DNA from: Verrucomicrobiales bacterium
Lineage (GTDB): Bacteria; Verrucomicrobiota; Verrucomicrobiia; Limisphaerales; J093
DNA length: 64,000 bases
Direction of reading: 5' to 3'
Assembly: GCA_015075445.1 (NCBI GenBank)
Contig: JABTUJ010000032.1
Location: 1 to 64,000, forward strand
Of the stretch, positions 40,836-49,587 are shown piece after piece. Numbering within the stretch: the first letter of the stretch is position 1; each line of letters opens with the position of its first letter. A program made the translations under genes and the position numbers. Below the pieces are notes generated by a model, which was not told where the DNA came from, searched no databases, and saw only the letters and a program-made list of their open reading frames with translations.

Positions 40836-41546
40836 ATGGAGACGAAAGTCGTGTTGATCACGGGAGCGGCGGGGGGCTTGGGCCGGGGACTGACGGCGGC
40901 GTTTGCCGACGCGGGTTGGCAGGTGGCGGCGGGCTACCATGTTCAACATCCGGCCGCGAGCCATGACCGGGTGTGGCCGGTGCCGCTGGACGTGACGGCC
41001 AGGGAGGCGCCGGCGCGGGTGGTGGAGGAGGTGGTGGCGCGGTGGGGGCGGTTGGATGCGCTGATCAACAACGCCGGGGTGATCGCCGACGGTTTGGTGA
41101 CGGGGTTGGACGAAGCGGCTTGGGATCGGGTGATCGGGGTGAACCTGACCGGCGTCATGGCCTGCGCCCGCGCCGCGGTGTGGCCGATGATCCGGCAACG
41201 CGACGGGCACATGGTGAATCTCGGCAGCTTCGCAGCCCGACGGGGCTCGCGGGGACAGGCGAACTATGCGGCGGCAAAGGCGGGCTTGATCGGGCTGACG
41301 CAGTCGCTGGCGGCCGAGATGGGATCGCGGAACATCCGGGTCAACGCCGTGCTGCCCGGGGTGTTGCCCACGGGGATGACGGCGGGGTTGGATCCGAAGG
41401 TGTTGGGGGAGTCGGTGGCGGCGAACCTGCTGCGGCGGGGCAGCACGGTCGAGGAAGTGGCACGGTTCGTGGTCTTTTTGTGCAGCCTGAAGCATGTGTC
41501 GGGTCAGGTCTTTCAACTGGACAGCCGGCCGGCGCGGTGGACCTAG
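40836..41546 (+). CDS. SDR-family oxidoreductase, FabG-like
   Basis: A 236-residue classical SDR: VVLITGAAGGLGRGL (NADP loop), LINNAGV, catalytic Ser in MVNLGSFAARRG, YAAAK (Tyr-x3-Lys) and RVNAVLPGVLPT. The C-terminus (HVSGQVFQLDSRPARWT) is close to FabG. A GAGGTGGG Shine-Dalgarno stands before ATG 40836; the in-frame ATG 12 bases upstream has none. The substrate is not known. It lies between a nucleotide-sugar epimerase and the pilus genes, so no operon role is apparent. Confidence 0.85.
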   Translation: METKVVLITGAAGGLGRGLTAAFADAGWQVAAGYHVQHPAASHDRVWPVPLDVTAREAPARVVEEVVARWGRLDALINNAGVIADGLVTGLDEAAWDRVIGVNLTGVMACARAAVWPMIRQRDGHMVNLGSFAARRGSRGQANYAAAKAGLIGLTQSLAAEMGSRNIRVNAVLPGVLPTGMTAGLDPKVLGESVAANLLRRGSTVEEVARFVVFLCSLKHVSGQVFQLDSRPARWT

Positions 41547-41601
41547 CGAGGCGCGATGGGGTCCCGCACGGCGGCATGGGGACTGCTTGGTTTTCGCCGC
41601 G

Positions 41602-41629
41602 TTGACATTGTGGACGGTTTGCCTACCGT
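41602..41629 (+). promoter_or_regulatory. Candidate sigma-70 promoter before the pilus operon
   Basis: TTGACA at 41602-41607, a 16-base spacer, and TACCGT (T-A-x3-T) at 41624-41629, 28 bases before the TTG start of the first pilB-like gene. The -35 is perfect; the -10 is weak. Confidence 0.4.
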
Positions 41630-41656
41630 CGAACCCACTCGTCACCGGACAATCCG

Positions 41657-43384
41657 TTGACGGGAACACTTGAGACTGTGGCCGCGCGAGACGATTTCTT
41701 AGTCGATAGCCTGATCGAGATGGGTTACGTCACCAACGAACAGTTGGTGCCCGTCCGGGAACAGGCGGACAACACCGGCGAGGGGGTGGTGGACACGCTG
41801 GTCGCGCAGGGGGTGCTGTCAGCGGCCATCGTGGCGCAGGCCAAGGCGACGCATTTCGGGGCCGAATTCGTGCCCTTGAACGAAATGCGCATCGCCGACG
41901 ACGTGCTGGCGACGGTGCGGCGGGACGTCGCCAAGCGGTTCAACGTCGTGCCGGTCCGGAAGGAGGAACACGGGTTGGTGGTGGCGATGACCGACCCGTC
42001 CGACCTCGAGACGCTGGACGGTCTGCAGCACACCCTGAACACCGAGATCATCCCCGCCGTCGCGACCGTCGAGGACATCCAGGACGCGATCGGCAAGTAC
42101 TACGGCGTCCGGGACGACTCGGTGTCCAAGATGATCCAGGACATCACCGAGGGCGAGGTCGAGGTCGGCCGGATCGCCGCGGTGCAGACCGACGACGGCG
42201 CCACCGTCGAGGCCGACGCACCCATCATCAAGCTGGTCAACACCATGATCGTCGAGGCGTTCAAACTCCGCGCCTCGGACATCCACCTCGAGCCGCTCGA
42301 CAAACGGTTCCGCGTCCGGTACCGGATCGACGGCATGCTCCATGAGATGAAGAGCCCGCCCAAGCGCCTGCAGGCCTCGATCATCAGCCGGCTCAAGATC
42401 ATGTCGAACATGTCCATCGCGGAACGGCGCATTCCGCAGGACGGCCGCATCCAGGCCCAGGTCGGCGGCAAGACCATCGACCTCCGTGTCTCCTGTCTCC
42501 CCACCACGCACGGCGAGAGCATCGTCATGCGTATCCTGGACAAGGAAGGGCTGAAGCTGGGCTTGCCGGAACTGGGCTTTCTCACCGACGACCAGCAGAC
42601 CTTCGAGCGGCTGATCGGCCTGCCCGACGGCATCCTGCTCGTCACCGGCCCGACGGGCTCCGGCAAGACGACCACGCTCTACGCGGTGCTCAACTACATC
42701 AACCGGCCGGACCGCAAGATCATCACGGTGGAAGACCCGGTGGAGTACGTCCTGGCGGGCATCAATCAGGTGCACGTCAACGAGTCGGTGGGGCTCACCT
42801 TTGGCATGGCGTTGCGCTCGATGCTCCGCCAGGCCCCCAACGTGATCATGCTGGGAGAGATCCGTGACCTGGAGACCGCCACCATCGCCATCAACGCTTC
42901 GCTCACCGGCCACCTCGTCTTCTCGACCCTCCACACCAACGACGCCCCCAGCGCCGTCACCCGCCTGATCGACATCGGCGTGAAGCCCTTCCTCGTCGCC
43001 TCCTCGTCGCGGGCCCTCATGGCTCAGCGGCTGGTCCGGAAGATCTGCAAGAAGTGCTTCCAGCCCTACCAACCCACCGAACACGAACTCCGCGCCCTCT
43101 CCATCGACCCTGCCAAGGCCGCCTCGGCGACCTTCCGCAAAGGCAAGGGATGTGGCGACTGCAACAAGACCGGCTACCGCGGCCGCATGGGCATCTTCGA
43201 AATCTTCGTGATCGAGGACGAGGTCCGGAAGCTCATCTACGAGAAGGTCGCCGCCACGGTGCTGCGCGGCCGGGCCCGCGAGTTGGGCATGCGCACCCTC
43301 CGGGAAGACGGCACCCGCAAGGTGCTCGCCGGGATGACCACCCCGGATGAAGTCATCCGGGCTACGGCCATGGATATCGACTAG
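41657..43384 (+). CDS. pilB: PilB/GspE-type assembly ATPase (first)
   Basis: A 575-residue extension ATPase for type IV pili or type II secretion. The N-terminal MshEN-type domain occupies residues 10-150; the ATPase domain has the Walker A GPTGSGKTTTLYAVL, the Asp box VEDPVEYVL, Walker B VIMLGEIRDLETA and the His box LVFSTLHTNDAPSAVTRL. A tetracysteine zinc site (CKKC and CGDC) is near the C-terminus, as in PilB. The first codon is TTG at 41657; no ATG occurs before residue 22. pilT follows 92 bases later. Confidence 0.95.
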   Translation: MTGTLETVAARDDFLVDSLIEMGYVTNEQLVPVREQADNTGEGVVDTLVAQGVLSAAIVAQAKATHFGAEFVPLNEMRIADDVLATVRRDVAKRFNVVPVRKEEHGLVVAMTDPSDLETLDGLQHTLNTEIIPAVATVEDIQDAIGKYYGVRDDSVSKMIQDITEGEVEVGRIAAVQTDDGATVEADAPIIKLVNTMIVEAFKLRASDIHLEPLDKRFRVRYRIDGMLHEMKSPPKRLQASIISRLKIMSNMSIAERRIPQDGRIQAQVGGKTIDLRVSCLPTTHGESIVMRILDKEGLKLGLPELGFLTDDQQTFERLIGLPDGILLVTGPTGSGKTTTLYAVLNYINRPDRKIITVEDPVEYVLAGINQVHVNESVGLTFGMALRSMLRQAPNVIMLGEIRDLETATIAINASLTGHLVFSTLHTNDAPSAVTRLIDIGVKPFLVASSSRALMAQRLVRKICKKCFQPYQPTEHELRALSIDPAKAASATFRKGKGCGDCNKTGYRGRMGIFEIFVIEDEVRKLIYEKVAATVLRGRARELGMRTLREDGTRKVLAGMTTPDEVIRATAMDID

Positions 43385-43476
43385 CCCCGGTTGTGCTGCC
43401 CCCTTCTCCCCAGCCTTCTTCGCCCGCCGCGTGTCCAGGGGTTCCTGGTGCCGGTGGGCGAATCGATTGATCGCCT

Positions 43477-44583
43477 ATGTCCTACTCGATGTCCGACCTG
43501 CTGCAGTTGGTGGTGCAAGAAAACGCCGCCGACCTCCACATCCGTGTGGGCGTGCCGCCCGTCATCCGGCTGCACGGCATCCTCCACAAGGTGGAAGGTC
43601 CGTTGCTCAAGCCCGAGGACACCGAGGAGCTGATGCGCACCATCACCTCGGAGGAGAACGTCCAACAGGTGCGGGAACGCGGCACCGCCGACTTCGGCTT
43701 CGCCTTCGGTGAGCTCGCTCGCTTCCGCGTCAGCGTCTTCAAGGAGCGCGGCCAGTTCGGCATCGTCGCCCGCCAGATCCCCAGCAAGCTGCTCACCCTC
43801 GAGCAGATCGGCCTGCCCGCGTCCGCCCGCGAGCTCCTCTACAAGCCCCGTGGCCTCATCCTCGTCACGGGCCCCACCGGCTCGGGCAAGACCACCACGC
43901 TGGCCTCGATGATCAACATCATCAACGAGGAGCGCGACGACGCCCACATCATCACCATCGAGGACCCCATCGAGTACTACCACAAGCACAAGAAGGCCGT
44001 CATCACGCAGCGCGAGGTGAACGTCGACGTGCCCAATTTCGCCGAGGCCCTCCGCCGCGCCCTGCGCCAGGACCCCGACGTCGTCCTCGTCGGCGAGATG
44101 CGCGACCTCGAGACCATCGACGCGGCCATCACCGCGGCTGAGACCGGGCACTTGGTGTTCGGCACCCTGCACACCACCGGGGCCGCCAAGACCATCGACC
44201 GTGTCGTCAACGCCTTCCCCGTCACCCAGCAGGAGCAGATCCGCATCCAGCTCTCCACCGTCATGCAGGCGGTCATCTCGCAGTTGCTCCTGCCCCGCTG
44301 CGACAAACCGGGTCGGGTCGCCATCTTCGAGATCATGGTCAACACGCCGTCGATCGCCGCCCTGATCCGCGACAACAAGACCTTCCGCATCCAGTCGGAC
44401 ATCCAGACCGGGGCCAAGTACGGTATGGTCACCCTCGACAGCTTCCTCCTGGACAAATACCAGCACGGCATGATTTCGCAGGAGGAGGTCATCACCAAGT
44501 CCCAGGACCCCGTCACCATCCTCCAGAAACTCCAGGAGCTCGAGTCGGGCAAGACCGTGGCCGAGATTGAGGGCAAGGCGTAG
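43477..44583 (+). CDS. pilT: PilT-type retraction ATPase
   Basis: A 368-residue PilT protein that powers pilus retraction. It has GPTGSGKTTTLASMI (Walker A), the ITIEDPIEYYH Asp box, DVVLVGEMRDLETI (Walker B), the His box GHLVFGTLHTTGAAKT and the AIRNLIRE-equivalent region ALIRDNKTFRIQSDI. It lacks the Cys zinc site of PilB, as expected. ATG 43477; the next gene starts 3 bases after its stop. Confidence 0.93.
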   Translation: MSYSMSDLLQLVVQENAADLHIRVGVPPVIRLHGILHKVEGPLLKPEDTEELMRTITSEENVQQVRERGTADFGFAFGELARFRVSVFKERGQFGIVARQIPSKLLTLEQIGLPASARELLYKPRGLILVTGPTGSGKTTTLASMINIINEERDDAHIITIEDPIEYYHKHKKAVITQREVNVDVPNFAEALRRALRQDPDVVLVGEMRDLETIDAAITAAETGHLVFGTLHTTGAAKTIDRVVNAFPVTQQEQIRIQLSTVMQAVISQLLLPRCDKPGRVAIFEIMVNTPSIAALIRDNKTFRIQSDIQTGAKYGMVTLDSFLLDKYQHGMISQEEVITKSQDPVTILQKLQELESGKTVAEIEGKA

Positions 44584-44586
44584 CGC

Positions 44587-46287
44587 ATGGCTGAAGTACT
44601 CTCCCACCCGTTGATCTCGATCATCCGCGACCGCGGACTGATCGACGATATGCAGCTCGAGGAAGTGACGGCGGAGTTCAACCGCACGGGCCGGCCCGTG
44701 GGCGAGATCCTCGCGGACTACGGCTTGCTCGACTCCGACACCCAGCTCCAGCTCATCGCTGAGTACCTCGGGACGGAGGTGGTCAACCTGGCGGAGGTGG
44801 ACTTCAATCCCGAGCTGATCGAAGCCGTGCCGGCCGGCACCGCGCGCATGTACCAGTGCCTCCCGGTGGCCCTGTTCGGCGACACCGTCCGCGTGGCCAT
44901 GGTGGACCCCCTCAATGCCGGGGTCGTGGACGAAATCGGGTTCTCCCTCGGCAAACAGGTCCAGTTGGTGGTCGCCGACCCCGTCCAGATCGGCAAGCTC
45001 ATCGAGAAGCACTACCCCGCCGAAACCGGCGGCATGGGCGACCTGCTCAAGGAGTTGGGCATCGACGACGATCTCGCGCGCGAAGTGTCCGAAGTCTCCG
45101 CCGGCACCATCGACCTGGCCAACCTCGCCGGCGAGGCGCCCATCATCAAGTTCGTCAACCTCGTCCTCCTCCAGGCCATCCAGGACCGCGCCAGCGACAT
45201 CCATTTCGAACCCTTCGAGGACGAGTTCAAGATCCGGTACCGCGTGGACGGCGCCCTCTACGAGATGTCGCCGCCCCCCAAGCACCTCGCCCTGCCGGTC
45301 ATCTCGCGCCTCAAGGTCATGTCCAATCTCGACATCGCCGAGCGGCGCCTCCCCCAGGACGGCCGCATCTCGATGACCATGGCCGGCCGCCAGGTGGACC
45401 TCCGCGTGTCGTGCCTCCCGACCCAGTTCGGCGAGTCGGTGGTGCTCCGCGTGCTGGACCGCTCGGCGCTGCAGCTCGAACTCGAGAGCCTGGGCTTTCC
45501 CAAGCACATCTACGACTTCACCGCCGAGGCCATCCAGCAGCCCAACGGCATCTTCATCGTCACCGGCCCGACGGGTTGCGGCAAAACGACCACCCTCTAC
45601 TCCTGTCTAAGGCGGGTGAATGCGATTGACTCGAAGCTGCTGACGGTGGAAGACCCGGTCGAGTTCGACATCGAAGGCATCATGCAGGTCCCGGTCAACG
45701 AGGCGGTCGGCATGACCTTCGGCAAGGCCCTGCGGTCCTTCCTCCGGCAGGATCCGGACATCATCATGCTGGGCGAGATGCGTGACCTCGAGACGTCCCA
45801 GGTGGCCATCCAGGCCAGCCTCACCGGCCACCTCGTCCTCAGCACCCTGCACACGAATGATGCCCCGGGTGCCGTCACCCGCCTCGTCGACATGGGCGTC
45901 GAGCCGTTCCTCATCTCCTCCACCCTCCTGGCCGTGCTCGCCCAGCGGCTGGTCCGCACCATCTGCAAGAAATGCCGCACGCCGTTCGAGCCCACCGAGG
46001 CCCAGCTTTCCCTGCTCAACCTCTCGCCCCATGACCTGGGCGACAAGGTGTTCTACTACGGGCGCGGCTGCAAGGAGTGCAACGACACCGGCTACCGCGG
46101 CCGCAAGGGCATCTTCGAGCTGCTCCCGATCACCGATCCGATCCGGTTGCTCATCAACGAGCGGGCCCCCACGGTGGTCATCCGCCAGAAAGCCATCGAG
46201 CTGGGAATGGTGCCCATCCGGGAAGACGGCATGCGCAGCATTTTTGACGGCGACACCACGGTGGAAGAAGTCCTCAAATACACCTAG
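44587..46287 (+). CDS. PilB/GspE-type assembly ATPase (second)
   Basis: A second 566-residue extension ATPase, paralogous to the first. It has the same layout: an N-terminal MshEN domain (FNRTGRPVGEILADYGLL), the ATPase domain with Walker A GPTGCGKTTTLYS (Cys where the first copy has Ser), LTVEDPVEFDI, IIMLGEMRDLETS, GHLVLSTLHTNDAPGAVTRL, and a CKKC...CKEC zinc site. Two PilB-like paralogs in tandem with one PilT and one PilC suggest separate pilus and pseudopilus machines, or two alternative motors. It starts 3 bases after pilT and is followed by pilC after 14 bases. Confidence 0.93.
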   Translation: MAEVLSHPLISIIRDRGLIDDMQLEEVTAEFNRTGRPVGEILADYGLLDSDTQLQLIAEYLGTEVVNLAEVDFNPELIEAVPAGTARMYQCLPVALFGDTVRVAMVDPLNAGVVDEIGFSLGKQVQLVVADPVQIGKLIEKHYPAETGGMGDLLKELGIDDDLAREVSEVSAGTIDLANLAGEAPIIKFVNLVLLQAIQDRASDIHFEPFEDEFKIRYRVDGALYEMSPPPKHLALPVISRLKVMSNLDIAERRLPQDGRISMTMAGRQVDLRVSCLPTQFGESVVLRVLDRSALQLELESLGFPKHIYDFTAEAIQQPNGIFIVTGPTGCGKTTTLYSCLRRVNAIDSKLLTVEDPVEFDIEGIMQVPVNEAVGMTFGKALRSFLRQDPDIIMLGEMRDLETSQVAIQASLTGHLVLSTLHTNDAPGAVTRLVDMGVEPFLISSTLLAVLAQRLVRTICKKCRTPFEPTEAQLSLLNLSPHDLGDKVFYYGRGCKECNDTGYRGRKGIFELLPITDPIRLLINERAPTVVIRQKAIELGMVPIREDGMRSIFDGDTTVEEVLKYT

Positions 46288-46301
46288 TCTGGAGGTTCGT
46301 T

Positions 46302-47663
46302 ATGCCGAAGTTCAGTTACGTGGCGATGGATTCCCGCGGCAAGGAGACCAAGGGAACCCTCGAGGTGGGCAACCAGAACGAGGCCATCAGTCGCCTCAAG
46401 GAAATGGGCTACTTCCCCACCAAGGTCGTCGAGGCCCAGGACAAGGAGAAGTCCGCCAAGAAATCGAAGGCCGCCCCCGCCGCCGGTGCCAAGGGCAAGA
46501 AGAAGGGTTCCTTCGATATCAACATCAAGATCCCGGGGTTGGGCGGCGGGGTGAAGACGAAGGTGATGACCGCCTTCACCCGCCAGCTCGCCACCCTCGT
46601 GGACGCCGGCCTGCCCTTGCTCCGCGGCATGCGTGTCCTCGAACGCCAGGAGCGCCATCCCACCCTCAAGCGCGTCATCGGCGAGATCGCCACCGCTATC
46701 GAGGGCGGCAGCACCTTCTCCGAAGCCCTCGCCCAACACCCCAAGATCTTCAACCGCCTTTACGTCAACATGGTCAAGGCTGGCGAGTTGGGCGGTGTGC
46801 TCGAGGTCGTGTTGAACCGCCTCGCCGAGTTCATGGAAAAAGCCCAGAAGATCAAGGGCAAGGTCGTTTCCGCCATGTTCTACCCAGCCGCGGTCATGAT
46901 CGTGGCCGTCGTCATCCTGGCAGTCCTGATGATCTTCGTCGTGCCCAAGTTCGAGTCCATCTTCGCGGACATGCTCGAGGGTGCCAAGCTTCCCGGCTTC
47001 ACCCAGATCGTTCTGGACCTCGCCAATATGATCAAGAGCCGCACGATCCTGATCGGCGACGACGCGCCGTGGGGCTTGCCCGCCTTCCCGGGCCCGGTCA
47101 TCTGGGGCCTCGTGGGATTCGTGATCCTGCTGAAGATCCTGCTCAAGCTCAAGAAGGGCCGCTGGTACTTCGACAAGTTCAAGCTCATCATGCCCGTCCT
47201 GGGCCCGGTGATCTCGAAGGTGGCCATCGCGCGGTTCACCCGGACCCTGGGCACCCTCGTGAGCAGCGGCGTCCCCATCCTCCAGGCCCTCACCATCGTC
47301 AAGGAAACTGCCGGCAACGTGGTCGTCGGCAACGCCGTGGGCAAGGTCCACGAGAGCGTCAAGGAGGGCGAGACCATCACCGTGCCGCTGGACCAGTCGG
47401 CCGTGTTTCCCCCGATGGTGATCAGCATGGTCGACGTCGGCGAGCAGACCGGCGCCCTGCCGGAGATGCTCATGAAGATCGCCGACACCTTCGAGGAGGA
47501 AGTGGACAACGCCGTGTCGGCCATGACCTCACTGCTCGAGCCGATCATGATCGTCTTCCTCGCCGTCATCGTTGGCAGCATCGTCATCGCCCTGTTCCTG
47601 CCGTTGATCGAGATGATCAACAAGCTGGGCGGCGATGCGGGCGGTGACCGGGACGGCGACTAA
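46302..47663 (+). CDS. pilC: PilC/GspF inner-membrane platform protein
   Basis: A 453-residue membrane platform protein. It has two GspF domains (about residues 90-210 and 300-430), each with a hydrophobic segment (AMFYPAAVMIVAVVILAVLM and MIVFLAVIVGSIVIALFLP). The N-terminus starts MPKFSYVAMDSRGKETKGTLE, typical of PilC. A GGAGG Shine-Dalgarno lies 7 bases before the ATG. It links the ATPases to the pilin or pseudopilin. A terminator follows. Confidence 0.93.
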   Translation: MPKFSYVAMDSRGKETKGTLEVGNQNEAISRLKEMGYFPTKVVEAQDKEKSAKKSKAAPAAGAKGKKKGSFDINIKIPGLGGGVKTKVMTAFTRQLATLVDAGLPLLRGMRVLERQERHPTLKRVIGEIATAIEGGSTFSEALAQHPKIFNRLYVNMVKAGELGGVLEVVLNRLAEFMEKAQKIKGKVVSAMFYPAAVMIVAVVILAVLMIFVVPKFESIFADMLEGAKLPGFTQIVLDLANMIKSRTILIGDDAPWGLPAFPGPVIWGLVGFVILLKILLKLKKGRWYFDKFKLIMPVLGPVISKVAIARFTRTLGTLVSSGVPILQALTIVKETAGNVVVGNAVGKVHESVKEGETITVPLDQSAVFPPMVISMVDVGEQTGALPEMLMKIADTFEEEVDNAVSAMTSLLEPIMIVFLAVIVGSIVIALFLPLIEMINKLGGDAGGDRDGD

Positions 47664-47689
47664 CCGCCTGCACAGCCCTCCTGCGAGCG

Positions 47690-47724
47690 AGCCACCGGCG
47701 GTCGGCCGGTGGCTGGCGCTTTTT
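47690..47724 (+). terminator. Intrinsic terminator after pilC
   Basis: A 10-bp stem (AGCCACCGGC pairing with GCCGGTGGCT, 5-base loop) followed after five bases by a T5 run. It ends the pilB-pilT-pilB-pilC transcript and separates it from the toxin-antitoxin and pseudopilin genes. Confidence 0.75.
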
Positions 47725-47766
47725 AGGAGCTTGTCGGGCTGGATCACCGTCGCCAGAGAAAACCGG

Positions 47767-47794
47767 TTGACAATCCTCACGACGGGCGTAAATA
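47767..47794 (+). promoter_or_regulatory. Promoter of the toxin-antitoxin pair
   Basis: TTGACA at 47767-47772, a 16-base spacer and TAAATA at 47789-47794: a near-consensus sigma-70 promoter, with an AT-rich area downstream. The palindrome TGTAAATACA (47803-47812), followed by TTGTACTGACA, is a candidate operator for the downstream CopG-type antitoxin. It is 64 bases from the toxin ATG. Confidence 0.6.
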
Positions 47795-47857
47795 GACTCC
47801 ATTGTAAATACATTGTACTGACATTGCATGGTCGATTGATACACGCGCGAGGCCAAT

Positions 47858-48145
47858 ATGGAGTTCGACTGGAACAATCCCCCGTTCGAACTGGATGGTT
47901 CGCTGACGACCCGGGACATCGAAGAGTCCTTCGAAGACCCCTTCGCGGTCCGTCTGATGCCGGACTCCCCGCGGTTCTCCGTCCAGGCCCGGTTTTTCAA
48001 CCTGGGCCGCTCGGCCAGCGGAATCGGCATCTGGAGCCTCTACCGTACCAACGGCAAGATCTTTCGGGTCATCTTCGCCCGACCGTTCACGCCGGAGGAA
48101 CAGTTCTTCCACCAGCGCAAGGTGCATCACATGTTGGCCCAGTAA
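47858..48145 (+). CDS. BrnT-like toxin
   Basis: A 95-residue protein with the BrnT layout: MEFDWNNPPFELDGSL (the usual EWD...K...HG start is degraded), then DIEESFEDPFAVRL, RFFNLGRSASGIGIWSLYRTNGKIFRVIFARPFTPEEQFFHQ, which fits the conserved ARxATxxE end. BrnT proteins are RelE-like ribonuclease toxins. The typical Lys-x2-Lys-His motif near the N-terminus is missing, so activity is uncertain. The CopG-like gene 50 bases downstream fits an antitoxin. Confidence 0.7.
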   Translation: MEFDWNNPPFELDGSLTTRDIEESFEDPFAVRLMPDSPRFSVQARFFNLGRSASGIGIWSLYRTNGKIFRVIFARPFTPEEQFFHQRKVHHMLAQ

Positions 48146-48195
48146 ATGCGTCGGAGGGACCACAGAGCGGCATCTCGAGCCGGCCGTCCCCGGCC

Positions 48196-48471
48196 ATGAA
48201 TGTCCTGAACCGTTGGGAAGACGTGCCGCTGTTCGACCACGAGGCAGCCGAGGCGGCCTATTGGGCGGAAACACGGATCGATCTGCGGCTGATGGAAAAC
48301 GCCGTCGCCGCGAGCACGGAAGCGAGCGAGTCGGTCACCATCACCCTGCGGATGGACCCGCGGATGTTGGCGAAAATCAAGCGCTTGGCGCGGTCGCGAT
48401 ATCTCAATTATCAGAGCATGATCAAACAGTGGCTCAGCGAACGGTTGGAGCAGGAAGCGCGCGAACGCTGA
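48196..48471 (+). CDS. CopG/BrnA-type antitoxin
   Basis: A 91-residue protein. A C-terminal ribbon-helix-helix is evident: ESVTITLRMDPRMLAKIKRLARSRYLNYQSMIKQWLSERLEQE, the CopG-antitoxin (DUF4415/PF12441-type) pattern. It would bind DNA as a dimer and, with the N-terminal part, block the toxin. It follows the toxin gene, the usual order for BrnT/BrnA. Autoregulation at the TGTAAATACA palindrome upstream is likely. Confidence 0.75.
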   Translation: MNVLNRWEDVPLFDHEAAEAAYWAETRIDLRLMENAVAASTEASESVTITLRMDPRMLAKIKRLARSRYLNYQSMIKQWLSERLEQEARER

Positions 48472-48501
48472 GCCGTCTGCACGTCAACTTTGACAGATCT
48501 C

Positions 48502-49362
48502 ATGAGTGACAACTTCCAGGCAGTGCGCACGACGGCCACCGATGGGTTCCCCGTGAGCCTCTTGGGGCAGGCTTCCAGCCTGCACCAGCGGTCCCTCCGA
48601 GCGTGCGGCCCGTCCTCAGGCAACGGGCAACGCCGCCAGCCCCGGTCGCCGCGCGGCTTCACGCTCATCGAACTCCTCACCGTGATCTCGATCATCGCCT
48701 TGCTGGCGGCTATCGGAGCCACCGTGGCCGGCCTGGCGGTTCGCAAGGGACGGGAGGCCTCGATTCGCGCCGAGCGGGACAAGCTCGTGACGGCCATCGA
48801 GAACTACAAGGCCGAGTTGGGCCAGTACCCGCCGGACAACTCCCGCGTCAACCCGAGCACCCGCCTCCGCGAGAACGCCCACCCGGCGATTCACGCGCTC
48901 TATTATGAGCTCGTGGGCACGGTCGCAGGCGATCAAGGCCGCGTGTACGTCACGGCTGACAACGACGAGCGCTTGACCGCCGCCGAGATCGCCGCGGCTT
49001 TCAGCGGCGCCGGCGGATTCGTCAACTCCGTGGTTGCCCCGGAGAAGCCCCGGAGCTTCCTGCGCGACCTCAAGCCCCGGCAGCGCCAGGAAGTCCGCCT
49101 CGCGGGCGCCAATGACATCGAGCTGTTGGCCGTCTCCGCCCAGGACTGGCCCGTCAAGCGCCCCGAGCAGGTCCAGGGTGCCCCGCTCGCTTTCGGCGGC
49201 AAGATCAGCGACACCAAGCTGTTGCGGATCAATCCCTGGCACTACGTCTCGACGCGCCCCACCAACAACCCGGCGACCTTCGATCTGTTCGCCCTCTGGC
49301 CATCGGGTCGCGTCGTCAACGGCACCAACGAATACCGCATCTTCGGGAACTGGAAGGAGTGA
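48502..49362 (+). CDS. Type IV pilin-like pseudopilin (GspG-like)
   Basis: A 286-residue pseudopilin. The prepilin site is RGFTLIELLTVISIIALLAA with Glu5. The leader is unusually long (about 50 residues) and contains a read-through palindrome, GCAGGCTTCCAGCCTGC (48567-48583), coding LGQASSLHQ-like residues. After the helix there is the GspG-like stretch AERDKLVTAIENYKAELGQYPPDN. The first codon ATG 48502 is used; TTG 48490 also opens the frame. It follows the toxin-antitoxin pair by 30 bases. Confidence 0.85.
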   Translation: MSDNFQAVRTTATDGFPVSLLGQASSLHQRSLRACGPSSGNGQRRQPRSPRGFTLIELLTVISIIALLAAIGATVAGLAVRKGREASIRAERDKLVTAIENYKAELGQYPPDNSRVNPSTRLRENAHPAIHALYYELVGTVAGDQGRVYVTADNDERLTAAEIAAAFSGAGGFVNSVVAPEKPRSFLRDLKPRQRQEVRLAGANDIELLAVSAQDWPVKRPEQVQGAPLAFGGKISDTKLLRINPWHYVSTRPTNNPATFDLFALWPSGRVVNGTNEYRIFGNWKE

Positions 49363-49587
49363 GCCGTGAGAATCCCCCATCGTCCTTGCCGCCTGCGTCG
49401 CCTCCCGGTGGATTGGGCTGACACCCGCTGGGTCAAGAACCCGGTCGTCGGTTCGTCGCGGTCTGCGCTCGTGCCGGAGCGGCCCATCCCCCAGCCGCGC
49501 TGCCCCAGCGACGCCGCGGCGCCGCTACCTCGAACCGCACCTCCCTCTCCCGGACGCTTTGAAACTCTCAACTACTCCCTGGCAACC

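Noticed and set aside
43381..45507. Minus-strand open frame of about 700 codons opposite the pilT and second pilB genes
   Set aside because: Long antisense frames are expected in high-GC DNA. The product is Glu/Gly/Leu/Val-rich without motifs, while both plus-strand genes have all catalytic motifs.
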